Source of the DNA: RBG-16-64-13 sp963718375
GTDB taxonomy: Bacteria; Actinomycetota; Thermoleophilia; RBG-16-64-13
DNA length: 53,012 bases
Assembly: GCA_963718375.1 (NCBI GenBank)
Contig: CAVQZD010000006.1
Coordinates: 1 to 53,012 of the forward strand
Direction of reading: 5' to 3'
Shown: in pieces, positions 9,505 to 17,809 of the stretch
Layout of the letters: every line of letters begins with the position of its first letter
Numbering within the stretch: the first letter of the stretch is position 1
Notes under the pieces: model-generated
Database searches by the model: none
Seen by the model: only the letters and a program-made list of their open reading frames with translations
What the model was told of the DNA's origin: nothing
Program-made: the position numbers and the translations under genes

Positions 9505-10494
9505 CTAGTCGAGGAGGCTCGGCACGAACTTCACGGCGTCGGCGCACACCTCGCCAGTGGCTCCTGTCGCGTAAAGAGTGGCGCTGCCGGAATAGATGGA
9601 GTAGCCGGCCGCAAAGTGATAGCGGCCCACGTAGCGCCAGTCACCGCCCCCCGAGCGCTGGTTCCAGTATGTGTTGTAGGAGCCAAAGTCACCGCGTACG
9701 GTCAGTCTGGCTGAAGCTGTGCGGTCGGGACCGCTGGTCCAGCGGATATACACATCGTAGTATCCGGACTCTGGGATGCGAGGAGTCCACCGGGCCCAAG
9801 ATTCGGACGAGGTGCCCATGGTGGCCTGGTAGTTGTCACCGAAGTAGCCGGGCCAGTAGCTCCCGCGCTTCCAGTTGCTCCAGATATCTGTGCCCCCGAC
9901 ACTCTTGGCAGTGGGGTTGTCGAGTACGATGGAGGGAGTCTCCAGGAGTGCGGAGCGTCGCCTGGGCAAGTACTCGCTTCCGAGATAGCGGCTCACCCGT
10001 CTGACGCTCAGCCCCGTGCCGGGCGCCTCGTAGATTATGGGGTAGTTCCAGTCATCCCCGCCCGCATAAAGCACTACGTGCCCTGAAGAGCCGTTGTTCT
10101 TGACCAGGATGTCGCCTGCTATGAGGTAGGCGCGGCTGCCCAGTGCATACCAAGGCCCCAGGCAGTTGTAGAACTGGTAGCTGGTGTAGCGGGGTGAGAT
10201 GGTGGTGTTGACGCCGTCTTCCTCCTCGTAGAGCAGGGTCTTGGGTACCTCCCAGCACTTGAGCACCAGGCCTGAGCAGTCGCTGCCCAGCCCTGTCGCC
10301 TGGTTGGGCATCCAACTCTCTCTGCCCCACACATAAGGCAGATCGAGAGCCGTCTCGGCTCGGGCGATTATCTCCCCGCGCGTCATGTAGGGCGGCGCGG
10401 CATCCGCAACCGCAGCGGCCGGGCCCAAGACTAGGCTGGCGAGCGCGAGGGGGGCGGCAAAGAACAGCGTCGTTAGTCGGCAGATCCTTCTCAC
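9505..10494 (-). CDS. Secreted NlpC/P60-like protein with golvesin-type C-terminal domain
   Basis: 329 residues. GTG start at 10494. Signal peptide (basic MRRICRL, hydrophobic core, cleavage near AVADAAP). The NlpC/P60-like half has LDLPYVWGRESW, the nucleophile motif GSDCSGLVLKCW, and SSGHVVLYAGG supplying the histidine; such enzymes hydrolyse peptidoglycan stem peptides. From about residue 190 the protein changes to a golvesin/Xly-like beta domain: WARWTPRIPESGYYDVYIRW, GGGDWRYVGRYHF and a closing ADAVKFV. The start overlaps the stop of the beta-propeller gene (GTGA), so the two are cotranscribed. A role in wall remodelling alongside the SpoIID and CAP proteins is inferred from proximity. 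Confidence 0.83.
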   Translation of the reverse strand: MRRICRLTTLFFAAPLALASLVLGPAAAVADAAPPYMTRGEIIARAETALDLPYVWGRESWMPNQATGLGSDCSGLVLKCWEVPKTLLYEEEDGVNTTISPRYTSYQFYNCLGPWYALGSRAYLIAGDILVKNNGSSGHVVLYAGGDDWNYPIIYEAPGTGLSVRRVSRYLGSEYLPRRRSALLETPSIVLDNPTAKSVGGTDIWSNWKRGSYWPGYFGDNYQATMGTSSESWARWTPRIPESGYYDVYIRWTSGPDRTASARLTVRGDFGSYNTYWNQRSGGGDWRYVGRYHFAAGYSIYSGSATLYATGATGEVCADAVKFVPSLLD

Positions 10495-11576
10495 GGCTGC
10501 ACCTCCGCGAACGAGTGCACCAGGATCGTGTAGCCAGACGCGTCGGCGACTGGTTGAAAGATCCGCCCGTCGGGAGCCACAACATACGGGTCACCCAGGG
10601 AGGCGTAGTCGGACTCTGCAAGAAGCAGGACCTCGTCATTGGCAGTCTGCGCGAGTTGAAGTTCGTTGGTGGTGCCCTGGGGGTCGGCTGAGCGCAACCT
10701 GGTGATGGCGAGAACGCTGGTGACTTGGCCCGCGGTCATCGGGTGCACGAGCTTGGCCCCCACCAAGAGCCCGCCCTCTCCGTCACCATCCACAGACAGC
10801 AGATGCTCGATGGCGCTGCCTTGTGCAATAGACGGCCTGAGTTGTGCGGCGTCACCTAGAAACAGGCCGGCCTCACCGACCGAGCGAGCCTCCACCCGGA
10901 ATCCTTCTGCGAGAGAGAAGCCGGCCTTGACGACTGTCGCCAACCGCTGATTTAGGGGGCGTCCTGGCAACTCGGTCGCAGTCCATGGGGCAGCGCTCGC
11001 GTCTGCCTCGCTCGCCAGCTGCAAAGCCATCTTGTCCACCAGGAGCGAGTCGCGATGTCCGGTCTCGATGCACGGTCCTTGCGAGGTGGCGAACAGGCCC
11101 GTGACCACACTGTCCATCTCCGGTAGGTCGAGCACAGATGTCCGGGTCCCGGACCACGCGTATGAGGCGAGCTTCTTGTCCGAGTCGGCGTCGAGAACGT
11201 ACAGGGTGTCGTCGTCCACGGCCAAGAACCTGGGTTGAGACAGGTCGATGTGCACGCACTGCAAGGGCTGTCCGTCGGCGTCCATAAGGACCAAGCGGCT
11301 GTTCGCTGAGTCAAGGATCGCGACCCGACCATCCGGGGCGACCGCGAGCGCCTCCGGACCGCGCGTGAGACCTTCAGTAGCGCGGACCAAGCCGACCTGT
11401 CCCTCGCCTTCCCCCCAAGACAACCCGGCGAACACCTTCGCCGTCGCCGGCCCAGTGGAACCGAAGACGTGGAGGGGGAGCATGAGTGCGCAGGCCGCGG
11501 TCAGGAGTAGGAAGCATCCCGACCAGAACATCTTCGGGGGGCGCATGGTGCGCCGAGGGCATCTCAGTATTTCCAT
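10491..11576 (-). CDS. Membrane-anchored beta-propeller-like protein, function unknown
   Basis: 361 residues from the ATG at 11576, which follows GGAGG by 5 bases; the frame is open further upstream without family-like sequence. One N-terminal hydrophobic segment (FLLLTAACALMLPLHVFG) should be a signal anchor. The rest has repeating NHL/propeller-type strands: GPEALAVAPDGRVAILD, SRLVLMDADG, PRFLAVDDDTLYVLD and, near the C-terminus, DPYVVAPDGRIFQPV. No catalytic motif is apparent. It is the first gene of a two-gene unit with the NlpC/P60-like protein, so a partner or scaffold role at the cell surface is possible but not shown. Confidence 0.75.
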   Translation of the reverse strand: MEILRCPRRTMRPPKMFWSGCFLLLTAACALMLPLHVFGSTGPATAKVFAGLSWGEGEGQVGLVRATEGLTRGPEALAVAPDGRVAILDSANSRLVLMDADGQPLQCVHIDLSQPRFLAVDDDTLYVLDADSDKKLASYAWSGTRTSVLDLPEMDSVVTGLFATSQGPCIETGHRDSLLVDKMALQLASEADASAAPWTATELPGRPLNQRLATVVKAGFSLAEGFRVEARSVGEAGLFLGDAAQLRPSIAQGSAIEHLLSVDGDGEGGLLVGAKLVHPMTAGQVTSVLAITRLRSADPQGTTNELQLAQTANDEVLLLAESDYASLGDPYVVAPDGRIFQPVADASGYTILVHSFAEVQP

Positions 11577-11602
11577 GGCATCCTCCAAAGTCCCTGTGTG
11601 AT

Positions 11603-11637
11603 GACTACGCGACCGTAGTCCTGTCCGCCAAGCGGAC
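11603..11637. other. Two adjacent perfect inverted repeats in a divergent intergenic region
   Basis: GACTACG-CGAC-CGTAGTC (11603-11620) and GTCCGC-CAA-GCGGAC (11623-11637) lie 2 bases apart, just upstream of the beta-propeller gene and inside the 208-base gap to the ymdB-like gene. They could be operators or 5' leader hairpins. No clear promoter was found in the gap. Confidence 0.45.
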
Positions 11638-11784
11638 GCACTGCGACCTAGGGTGGGGCTTGGCGCGGCGGGCCCAGGCAGGGTGGGCTTAGCGGCCGAC
11701 CTTAGCGGGGTGGGCCTTGGGCGGTGTCGCAGCCCGGTGCGGTACACTTCACACGGTCTGACGAACCACGGGGAGGCCGCCAGG

Positions 11785-12562
11785 GTGAGAGTCTTATTCT
11801 TTGCCGACGTCATAGGCAAGCCGGGCCGCGACCTGCTCACGCGCCGCCTACCGGAGCTGCGCGAGCGCCTTGCAGCCGACGCGGTGATAGCGAATGGCGA
11901 GAACGCGACTGACGGCAAGGGCATCAGGCCCAAGCACGCCGACGAACTGCTGGCGGCTGGCGTGGACGTCATCACCACCGGCAACCACATTTGGCGCCAA
12001 CGGGACATCTATCGCTATCTGGACGAGCAGCCTCGCATCGTGCGTCCCTACAACTTCCTCTCCTCCAGCCCCGGTCGCGGGGTGACCGCAGTGGATACGC
12101 CCGCGGGCAGGCTGGGCGTGGTCAATCTGAGCGGCCAGCTCTTTCTGAATCCGGCGCGCTCGCCTTTTGAGGCCATCGAGCAGGCGCTGGAAGAGCTGCA
12201 CGGCGTGCGCGCGGTGGTGGTGGACCTTCACGCCGAAGCTACGAGCGAGAAGGTGGCTATGGGCTGGCATCTGGACGGCAGGGTCAGCGCAGTCCTGGGC
12301 ACTCACACCCATGTCAGGACCGGAGACGCCCGCGTGCTGCCTGGGAGGCACCGCCTACATGACGGACGTGGGTATGTGCGGCCCCAGGGACTCGGTCATC
12401 GGCGTCAAGAAGGAGCTGGTGCTGGAGCGCTTCCTCACCCAGCTACCGGTGCGCTTCGAGGTGGCCGACGGGGATGTCTGGCTGGAAGGGGTGGTCATGG
12501 AGATCGGTGCGGACGGTCACGCCCTCAGCATCGAACCCCTGGAAGTGGGCGCCGACTCCTGA
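11785..12562 (+). pseudogene. ymdB: YmdB-family metallophosphoesterase, frameshifted
   Basis: Family members hydrolyse 2',3'- or 3',5'-cyclic nucleotides with a two-metal centre. GTG at 11785 follows GGGAGG by 8 bases. The first frame gives VLFFADVIGKPGRDLL, VIANGENATDGKG, DVITTGNHIW and GTHTHVRTGDARVLPG. At about 12341 the reading frame must shift: the expected GGTAYMTDVGMCGPRDS and the rest of the domain are in the next frame, ending at 12562. The site is a GGG run in cctgggaggcacc where the family would need one G fewer, so a one-base insertion in a homopolymer explains it. The metal ligands (D, N, H, GxHTH) are all present. The gene is either a recent pseudogene or has a base-calling error. 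Without the shift the first frame runs on to 12600 with unrelated sequence. Confidence 0.85.
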
Positions 12563-12644
12563 CCGTGGGTCCGCTTCGTGAGCCTGACGCCGACTCCTGA
12601 CCGTGGGTCCGCTTCGTGAGCCTGACGCCGACTCCTGACCGTGG
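12551..12644 (+). repeat. 38-bp tandem repeat, about 2.5 copies
   Basis: The unit starting gccgactcctgaccgtggg occurs at 12551 and 12589 with exact 38-base period and a partial third copy at 12627-12644. The first copy overlaps the end of the ymdB-like frame. It separates that gene from the convergent DUF1015 gene. Confidence 0.9.
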
Positions 12645-12678
12645 CGCCGACGCCTGAGCGCCCCGCGCGATCAGGCGG

Positions 12679-14046
12679 CTACAAGCTGCCGGTGAGATCG
12701 TGAAAGAGTAGCCCCGTGGGCAGCTTCGGGTAGAAGAAGGTGGTCTTCTGAGGCATCCGCTCGCCCCCGAAAGCCACCTCGCAGACTTGATCCAGACCGG
12801 TAGCGTTCATGAAGAACCCGAGCTGGGACTCTCCGGATCGCAGTCGCGCAAAGGCCTCAGCGGTGTCTTTGGCGTAGGCGATGTGCTGCTCCGCGGCGAT
12901 CTCGGCCGCGGATATTCCCAGTGCTCTCTTCAGCACCAGATCTTGGAGTATGGCCACGTCGAGCTCCTGGTACGCGGCGCTGTGCCCCGGAGAGACATGC
13001 GCCCGCGTCAGATCGGAGAGCGAGAAGCCGTAGGGAGCGTCCAGGCCGGTCCCCCACAGACCGAAGGCGGCGCGTGGGTGCTCGGCCAGGTACGAGGATA
13101 TGGCCGCCTGTGCGGCCGGGGCGTCCGGCGCCGCTCCGCCGCTGGCCGCCAAGAGCCGCTCGACCTTGAAGGTACCGGCTAGTGCCTTGGGCAGATCGGC
13201 CACGACTTCGTCGGCAAGTCCAGACAGCAGGCGGTGGGTCGGGTAGATGGCTAGGGAAGGGTCGCTCTTGTTGGCCAGGTACACCAGACAGTAGTCGCAC
13301 GCGGGCGGCGACTCGACGGCGGCGCCGTCAGACGCTTGCCTGTGGGCCTCGCGGTAGCGCAGGGCCGTCTCGTAGCGGTGATGCCCGTCGGCGATGAGCA
13401 AGCGGGCCCCGGCCAGCTTCTCGGCGACCAAGCGCCGCAGCTGGGGGTGCGAGGTGGGCCATAGCCGCGTCGTGTTGGCGCGGTCATCGACCACGGTCGC
13501 AGACGGGGGTGCGTCCCCCAAGAGGCTTCGCCAGGCCTCCGTGATGTCGTCGCCGGGCAGGTCATAGAGCATGAAGACCGGGCTTAGGCTCATGGCGGTG
13601 GCTTCCATCAGGCGGAAGCGGTCCTCTTTGGGTCCCGTGAGCGTGTGTTCGTGAGGGAAGACGACGCCCTCCCCGAACTCGCTCAGCCTGAGGACGGCGA
13701 GCACCCCGTGACGGCGGCCCGCTTTGCCGTCGGGGCCCGTGAAAGCCTCTTCGACGAAGGTGAGGCTCGGTTCGGGGTCGCGCACCAGTGCTCCGGAACG
13801 CTTCCAGGCGGCGAGCGCGTCTGCGGCCCTGGTGTAACGGTTGTCTGAATCAGGATCGTCCGGCCCGGACAGACCCAGATCGACGCGGATGACGTTGTAG
13901 GGGCTGCGTTCGTACAGCGCGGACTGAAGGCCGGGGTCCACCACGTCGTACGGTGGCGCGATCAGACTGCCTAGGTCGCCTGCTTGCGCCGAATAGCGCC
14001 ACGCGCGGAATGGGGCCACTGTATCCAGATACGTCTCCTCGAGCAT
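12679..14046 (-). CDS. DUF1015 family protein
   Basis: 455 residues from the ATG at 14046. Family landmarks are clear: VAPFRAWRY at the N-terminus, LIAPPYDVVDP, YNVIRVDLG, VVFPHEHTLTGPKEDR, the highly conserved LLIADGHHRYETALRYR, and a closing ATGLDQVCEVAFGGERMPQKTTFFYPKLPTGLL. The family is widespread in bacteria and archaea; I cannot assign a reaction from this sequence. No signal peptide, so cytoplasmic. No convincing ribosome site precedes the chosen ATG, but the family N-terminus begins close to it. It is transcribed away from the small coiled-coil gene at 14168; the 121-base gap should hold both promoters. Confidence 0.88.
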   Translation of the reverse strand: MLEETYLDTVAPFRAWRYSAQAGDLGSLIAPPYDVVDPGLQSALYERSPYNVIRVDLGLSGPDDPDSDNRYTRAADALAAWKRSGALVRDPEPSLTFVEEAFTGPDGKAGRRHGVLAVLRLSEFGEGVVFPHEHTLTGPKEDRFRLMEATAMSLSPVFMLYDLPGDDITEAWRSLLGDAPPSATVVDDRANTTRLWPTSHPQLRRLVAEKLAGARLLIADGHHRYETALRYREAHRQASDGAAVESPPACDYCLVYLANKSDPSLAIYPTHRLLSGLADEVVADLPKALAGTFKVERLLAASGGAAPDAPAAQAAISSYLAEHPRAAFGLWGTGLDAPYGFSLSDLTRAHVSPGHSAAYQELDVAILQDLVLKRALGISAAEIAAEQHIAYAKDTAEAFARLRSGESQLGFFMNATGLDQVCEVAFGGERMPQKTTFFYPKLPTGLLFHDLTGSL

Positions 14047-14167
14047 AAAGATCAGCCGACGGCGCGGCGCCTCGAATGATATCACCGGGGAGTGGGAACA
14101 AACCCGGTATGCCGGCGTCCAGGCGCCGGCGAGTCCTTCAGTACGACCGCACCAGGGAGGCCCGATC

Positions 14168-14479
14168 GTGGAGTTGAAAGAGACGATGAGCAAGAGCGCG
14201 AAGAAGGTCCGCGAGGAGGCCGGCAAGGCCTACGACTTCAGCAAGAACAAGGCCGAGCAGATACAGGCCGAGATGAAGATGGACGGTCTCGCGAAGAAGC
14301 TGGGCTACATGACCTTCGATACTCACCGGGGGCGCGAGGTGGATGAGGAGGTGCGTACGAAACTGCTGGCCGAGTTCACCGGCGTCGAGGCCAAGTACGA
14401 GGCGCTCAAAGCCGAAGCCATGGCAAGGGCGGAAGCCGCCAAGGCAGCCAAGCACGAGTACAAGCCGCCGGCAGAGTAG
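14168..14479 (+). CDS. Small charged coiled-coil protein, unknown function
   Basis: 103 residues from GTG 14168, preceded by GGGAGG at good spacing. Rich in Lys, Glu and Ala with heptad-like spacing through residues 1-45 and 65-95 (for example VREEAGKAYDFSKNKAEQI and VEAKYEALKAEAMARAEAA), so mostly helical. No cysteine and no membrane span. A hairpin follows directly. Function not recognised. Confidence 0.7.
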   Translation: MELKETMSKSAKKVREEAGKAYDFSKNKAEQIQAEMKMDGLAKKLGYMTFDTHRGREVDEEVRTKLLAEFTGVEAKYEALKAEAMARAEAAKAAKHEYKPPAE

Positions 14480-14480
14480 C

Positions 14481-14501
14481 CCGTCCCCGGTCTGGGGACG
14501 G
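14481..14501. terminator. Hairpin between convergent small gene and osmC
   Basis: CCGTCCCC-ggtct-GGGGACGG, 8 perfect pairs, right after the coiled-coil gene stop. The following sequence (acgttcgtcct) is only weakly T-rich. Confidence 0.6.
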
Positions 14502-14511
14502 ACGTTCGTCC

Positions 14512-14907
14512 TCAGACCGAGGAGACTTTGGTCTCGATATCGGGTGGGTTCTCCAGGTGGCGCTTGACGGTGCAGGTGTCGGCCGCCCTGATGATGGCAT
14601 CCTCGTACTTCTCGGGGAAACCGGCCGGCAGCTTGATGTCGATGGTGATGTTGGTGACCAGTCTGGTCTCGGGGTCGCGCACGTGGCTCATCACCACGCC
14701 GGCGCCCTCGGTGGGCAGGCCTCGCTTCTGTAAGAAGCTGACGACGTAGTAGCCTGCGCACGTGCCTATCGAGGCCAAGAAGAGGTCGAACGGAGCCGGC
14801 GCGCTGCCGTCGCCCCCACCCTGCACCGATTGGTCCGTCTCGATGGTGAAGCCCTTGTAGCGCGCGTCGACGCGCACGTTACCGGGAAAGAAGATCTCCA
14901 TGTCCAT
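14512..14907 (-). CDS. OsmC/Ohr family protein
   Basis: 131 residues from ATG 14907, with GGAGAG 4 bases upstream; another in-frame ATG lies two codons later. Both family cysteines are present, in IGTCAGYYVVSFL and in ADTCTVKRHL near the C-terminus. The N-terminal strand part (VRVDARYKGFTIETDQ) and the FDLFLASIG helix entry are typical. OsmC/Ohr proteins reduce organic hydroperoxides with two thiols; some YhfA-type members have no known substrate. Downstream of a zinc-ribbon gene in the same direction (62-base gap), possibly one unit. Confidence 0.88.
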   Translation of the reverse strand: MDMEIFFPGNVRVDARYKGFTIETDQSVQGGGDGSAPAPFDLFLASIGTCAGYYVVSFLQKRGLPTEGAGVVMSHVRDPETRLVTNITIDIKLPAGFPEKYEDAIIRAADTCTVKRHLENPPDIETKVSSV

Positions 14908-14969
14908 GGCGCTCTCCAAACTCTGCGAGTCTCGCGTCCAGCGCCACAAAGCATAGCGCAGGCGCGGGC

Positions 14970-15299
14970 TCAGCGACGGGCCGAGGGCAACCTGTCGGTC
15001 TGAGCTCTGTGGGCGAAGTCCAGGCCGCCGGTGCCCGAGGGGACGGCGCCAAACTCCTTGAGCGCATCGAGCACCCAGCCGAACGCATCCTCCATGGCCA
15101 GAGAGAGGTAGAGCAGCTGAGAACGATCGAGTGTGGCCGCCTGCTCGTGCCGGCACTCCGGACACCAGAGCCTCACGCTCCACGAAGACTCGTCCTTTCG
15201 CTCCCAATCCAGGGCTTGGACCAGGGGCGAGGCGCACGAGCGGCAGAAGACGACGGGCGTGACCACGTCCGAGAGGCGGCTGTCTGCTGGATCTTGCAT
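14970..15299 (-). CDS. Small zinc-ribbon-like protein, unknown function
   Basis: 109 residues from ATG 15299. Two CxxC knuckles (VVFCRSCASP and RLWCPECRHEQ) spaced by about 26 residues suggest a zinc ribbon, followed by a helical segment (SQLLYLSLAMEDAFGWVLDALKEF). Its C-terminal tail is basic. It lies between the alkaline phosphatase and the OsmC gene, all transcribed leftwards. No specific function can be assigned. Confidence 0.65.
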   Translation of the reverse strand: MQDPADSRLSDVVTPVVFCRSCASPLVQALDWERKDESSWSVRLWCPECRHEQAATLDRSQLLYLSLAMEDAFGWVLDALKEFGAVPSGTGGLDFAHRAQTDRLPSARR

Positions 15300-15331
15300 A
15301 CAGACTCTATCGACGGCTGCGGGCTTGAAGT

Positions 15332-16723
15332 TTAGAGCGCTCCCAGGATGAGCCGGGCCACTTCAGTGTTGTCGATGTAGCGGCCGCGCACCGGGTCGAC
15401 GGACTCGGCCTGCTGGGCGAGCGTCTCGCTCCCGGGGCCGTTGGCATATAGGGGGACCAGCTGGTTCGTGTGCCCCGTGGTGCTCCAGGACACGCCCGGT
15501 AGTTCACCCTCGCCGTTGTCGACGATGGGTGAGAAGGCAGCAGCGCCTTCTGCCTCGCCGGCCCCCGGCCCCCAAAGCATGCCGGTCTCGTGGTCGGAGG
15601 TGACTATCACCAGCGTCTCTGTCCAACCACCATGAGCCAGCACCCAATCGACGACGGCCCTCACGGCGTCATCAAAGGCGGCCTGCTCCTCGATCATGCG
15701 GCCGGTCTGATGCGCGTGGCCGGCCCAGTCGATCGCACCGCCCTCCGCCATCAAGAAGAACCCGTCAGGGTCCTCGTCCAGGACGTTCAGGGCCCCCTCT
15801 ACCATGGTGGCCAGATCGGGCACCGCGACGTCGAGGGGGACCACGTAGGGTGCGGCGAAGGAGTCACCCCCGCGGCCTTGTTGCAGGGTGTCGTTGACCT
15901 GGGCGGTGCCGCAGACGCGGGTAGGGGTGCTCGTAGCGGCGGCAAGTGCCTCGAACTCTGCCTTGGTCTGGACGAGCGTCCACGGGTCGGCATCGCCATC
16001 GCCATCGGCATCGGCTGCGGACGGGGTGTCGGGGTCGGCATCACTCAGATCCGCCCACAGCTCGTCGCCGCCCACATAGGCGGCGTCGCCGCCAGCCGGT
16101 CTGCCGTCGTCATCGAAGCCGGGGTTGCCCGCGCCCATTATCACGTCGACCGCGCTCTGCTCGATCATCTGCCGGGCTATCCGTGCGTAGTCGCCCCGGT
16201 CCCCGACATGGGCGACGAAGGCCGCCGGGGTGGCATGGCTCCACGGGACCGTGGTCACCACGCCGGTCGCTTTGCCGAGCAGCTCGGCCGTCTCGGTGAC
16301 CGACCTGACGGGGTTCCCTTCATGGTCCACCCCTATGGCGCCTGAGTAGGTCTTGACGCCCGTGGCCATGGCCGTCGCCGCGGCAGCCGAGTCGGTGGAG
16401 GTGGAGGTCAGGCAGTAGTCGAAGCGCTGCCACATCTGCACCGGGTCGTAGCCGGGCGGGCCGCCGGGGTCCAGGTAGGGGTAGGTGGTGACCCCCAACT
16501 GCACGGGAAAGTCTTCATAGACGGCCGGAGCGCCCCGGTAGTAGTCGGTCGCTAGGAGCTGGTTGTAGCCGCGGCCGTCCCCGACCAACAAGATGACGTT
16601 CTTGGCGGCGAAGGATGTGGGCAGAGGGGTGAGCGTGGTCGTCGGCTGGGGCTGCGAGCATGCGCCAAGAGTCAGGGACAAGGCCAAGCAGATGAGGACG
16701 GTGCAAGGCGTGCGCTTTCTCAT
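15332..16723 (-). CDS. Alkaline phosphatase lipoprotein
   Basis: 463 residues. The N-terminus is a lipoprotein signal with lipobox LGAC (Cys22), so the enzyme should be anchored outside the membrane. Alkaline phosphatase landmarks: VILLVGDGRGYNQ (metal-binding Asp49; Arg replaces the usual Met of GDGMG), TSTDSAAAATAMATG with nucleophile Ser112, EGGAIDWAGHAHQTG and VTSDHETGMLWG supplying the zinc ligands, and a final WSTTGHTNQLVPLYANGPGS. Hydrolyses phosphomonoesters, usually for phosphate scavenging. An acidic DPDTPSAADADGDGDADPW loop is an unusual insertion that could bind calcium. No Pho box was recognised. Confidence 0.92.
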   Translation of the reverse strand: MRKRTPCTVLICLALSLTLGACSQPQPTTTLTPLPTSFAAKNVILLVGDGRGYNQLLATDYYRGAPAVYEDFPVQLGVTTYPYLDPGGPPGYDPVQMWQRFDYCLTSTSTDSAAAATAMATGVKTYSGAIGVDHEGNPVRSVTETAELLGKATGVVTTVPWSHATPAAFVAHVGDRGDYARIARQMIEQSAVDVIMGAGNPGFDDDGRPAGGDAAYVGGDELWADLSDADPDTPSAADADGDGDADPWTLVQTKAEFEALAAATSTPTRVCGTAQVNDTLQQGRGGDSFAAPYVVPLDVAVPDLATMVEGALNVLDEDPDGFFLMAEGGAIDWAGHAHQTGRMIEEQAAFDDAVRAVVDWVLAHGGWTETLVIVTSDHETGMLWGPGAGEAEGAAAFSPIVDNGEGELPGVSWSTTGHTNQLVPLYANGPGSETLAQQAESVDPVRGRYIDNTEVARLILGAL

Positions 16724-16830
16724 GTCAGCGCGATGTTACACCCTTGGTTGTATTCCACTGCGGTGGCTCGCCGGGTACTTTGCATTCCCCGGCAGGGGGT
16801 CAAGCAGTCGCTCAAGGGAGGAAGGCAGGC

Positions 16831-16953
16831 ATGAACACGGTGCATCTGATCGGACGTCTGGCCACTGACGTGGAGGTCAAGGAGGTGAACGGGGGCTCCA
16901 AGGTCAGCAGCTTTATCCTTGCGGTGGATCGCAATGCGGAGGAGGCGGACTGA
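16831..16953 (+). pseudogene. Truncated single-stranded DNA-binding protein (N-terminal remnant)
   Basis: ATG 16831 follows a strong GGGAGGAAGG. The 40-residue product, MNTVHLIGRLATDVEVKEVN to AVDRNAEEAD, matches the first strands of an SSB OB-fold and stops where the family continues with FxPVxxWG. None of the three frames downstream resumes SSB sequence; a hairpin lies 26 bases on. This is too short to fold as SSB, so I read it as a remnant left by a deletion. Confidence 0.75.
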
Positions 16954-16978
16954 GCAGTTCAACTACACGACCAGGGAG

Positions 16979-17006
16979 AGCGGCCGGATGGGTCCACCCG
17001 GCCGCT
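16979..17006. terminator. Hairpin downstream of the ssb remnant
   Basis: AGCGGCCGG at 16979-16987 pairs with CCGGCCGCT at 16998-17006 (9 perfect pairs), followed by cgcgttcttg. It lies between the ssb remnant and the convergent gene at 17027. Confidence 0.65.
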
Positions 17007-17026
17007 CGCGTTCTTGAGGCCTTACT

Positions 17027-17308
17027 CTAGGCGTCCGGGTTCATGACCATGGCGAACTCCCTGAGCTCGTCCATGCTCCCCTTGAGACTCTCACTCAGCT
17101 TCTGCAGGCCATCCAGCCTGCTGCTGCCTGGCTCTATGGCCTTTGCCACGAGATCAACCTTGTCGTTGACCTCACCGAGCGCATACCAGATCAACCGGAT
17201 CACTTGGGCGACCTCCACATGGGTAGTGATGGTCACCGCCTCTCCTTCAACCTCCACTGACAAGCGGCCATCATCCAAAAGACTAACCTGCTCTGGCAAC
17301 TTCCCCAC
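17027..17308 (-). CDS. Small hypothetical protein
   Basis: 93 residues from a GTG at 17308. The N-terminal half looks like short beta strands (VSLLDDGRLSVEVEGEAVTI); the second half is helical and charged (LIWYALGEVNDKVDLVAKA, LQKLSESLKGSMDELREF). No cysteine, no signal. Last of three small leftward genes (17809 to 17027). Not recognised. Confidence 0.6.
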   Translation of the reverse strand: MGKLPEQVSLLDDGRLSVEVEGEAVTITTHVEVAQVIRLIWYALGEVNDKVDLVAKAIEPGSSRLDGLQKLSESLKGSMDELREFAMVMNPDA

Positions 17309-17432
17309 CCGCCTTTCTTGGCAATGGATTCAGCGCGTGTAGGTCCGACGCGCACCTCGAGTGGGATGGTACTCGCGCCATCGGACAGGTGGAAGTCGTG
17401 GGGAGAGGGCAGGCTACGGCTCCGTCTTGGGC

Positions 17433-17642
17433 CTAGAAGGGTGAAGTCCAGTTGTAGTAGTCGAGGGCCGGCCTCTTGCACTTCAGGCACACAGCCTTGG
17501 AATCCGACGTGAGAGACTCCTTTCCAAGGAACTGTTGGTTCAGCTGTGCTAGGCGGCCGCAACGACAACCGGTGCAAAAGATCCTGACTAGGTGGAGTGT
17601 GTCCGCACCCTGGGCGTAGTTAGGTAAGCTCCCCTTCGGCAT
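17433..17642 (-). CDS. Small four-cysteine (zinc-binding?) protein
   Basis: 69 residues from ATG 17642, preceded by a near-perfect GAAGGAGGT 7 bases upstream. Cysteines occur as IFCTGCRCGRL and VCLKCKRPALDYYNW, giving CxxCxC and CxxC groups about 21 residues apart, which could hold one zinc. The closing DYYNWTSPF is aromatic-rich. The strong ribosome site argues it is a real gene. Not recognised. Confidence 0.65.
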   Translation of the reverse strand: MPKGSLPNYAQGADTLHLVRIFCTGCRCGRLAQLNQQFLGKESLTSDSKAVCLKCKRPALDYYNWTSPF

Positions 17643-17704
17643 TCGTCGTACCTCCTTCGTTCCTTGCTCTTGTCTGCCAGCTCAAGCTCAGAGAAGGCAC
17701 AGTT

Positions 17705-17809
17705 TCACGGCTTCGGTGCCTTTGGGACCAGCGGCTTCTGGACCTTGGGCGGCTTCTTGACCGTGGGGACCGTCGGCGCTTCGACCTTCGGAACGGGCTG
17801 AAGTCTCAT
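17705..17809 (-). CDS. 34-residue Lys/Pro/Val-rich peptide
   Basis: ATG at 17809, AAGGAG 6 bases upstream, TGA at 17705. The product starts MRLQPVPKVEAP and consists of irregular PxVxKPPKVxKP-type repeats (ending PKAPKP), with no hydrophobic core, so it is probably unstructured. It lies in the same direction and just upstream of the four-cysteine gene. Function unknown; ribosome site and composition support translation. Confidence 0.5.
   Translation of the reverse strand: MRLQPVPKVEAPTVPTVKKPPKVQKPLVPKAPKP

Noticed and set aside
12551..12644. CRISPR array
   Set aside because: Direct repeats are contiguous without spacers and no cas genes are near.
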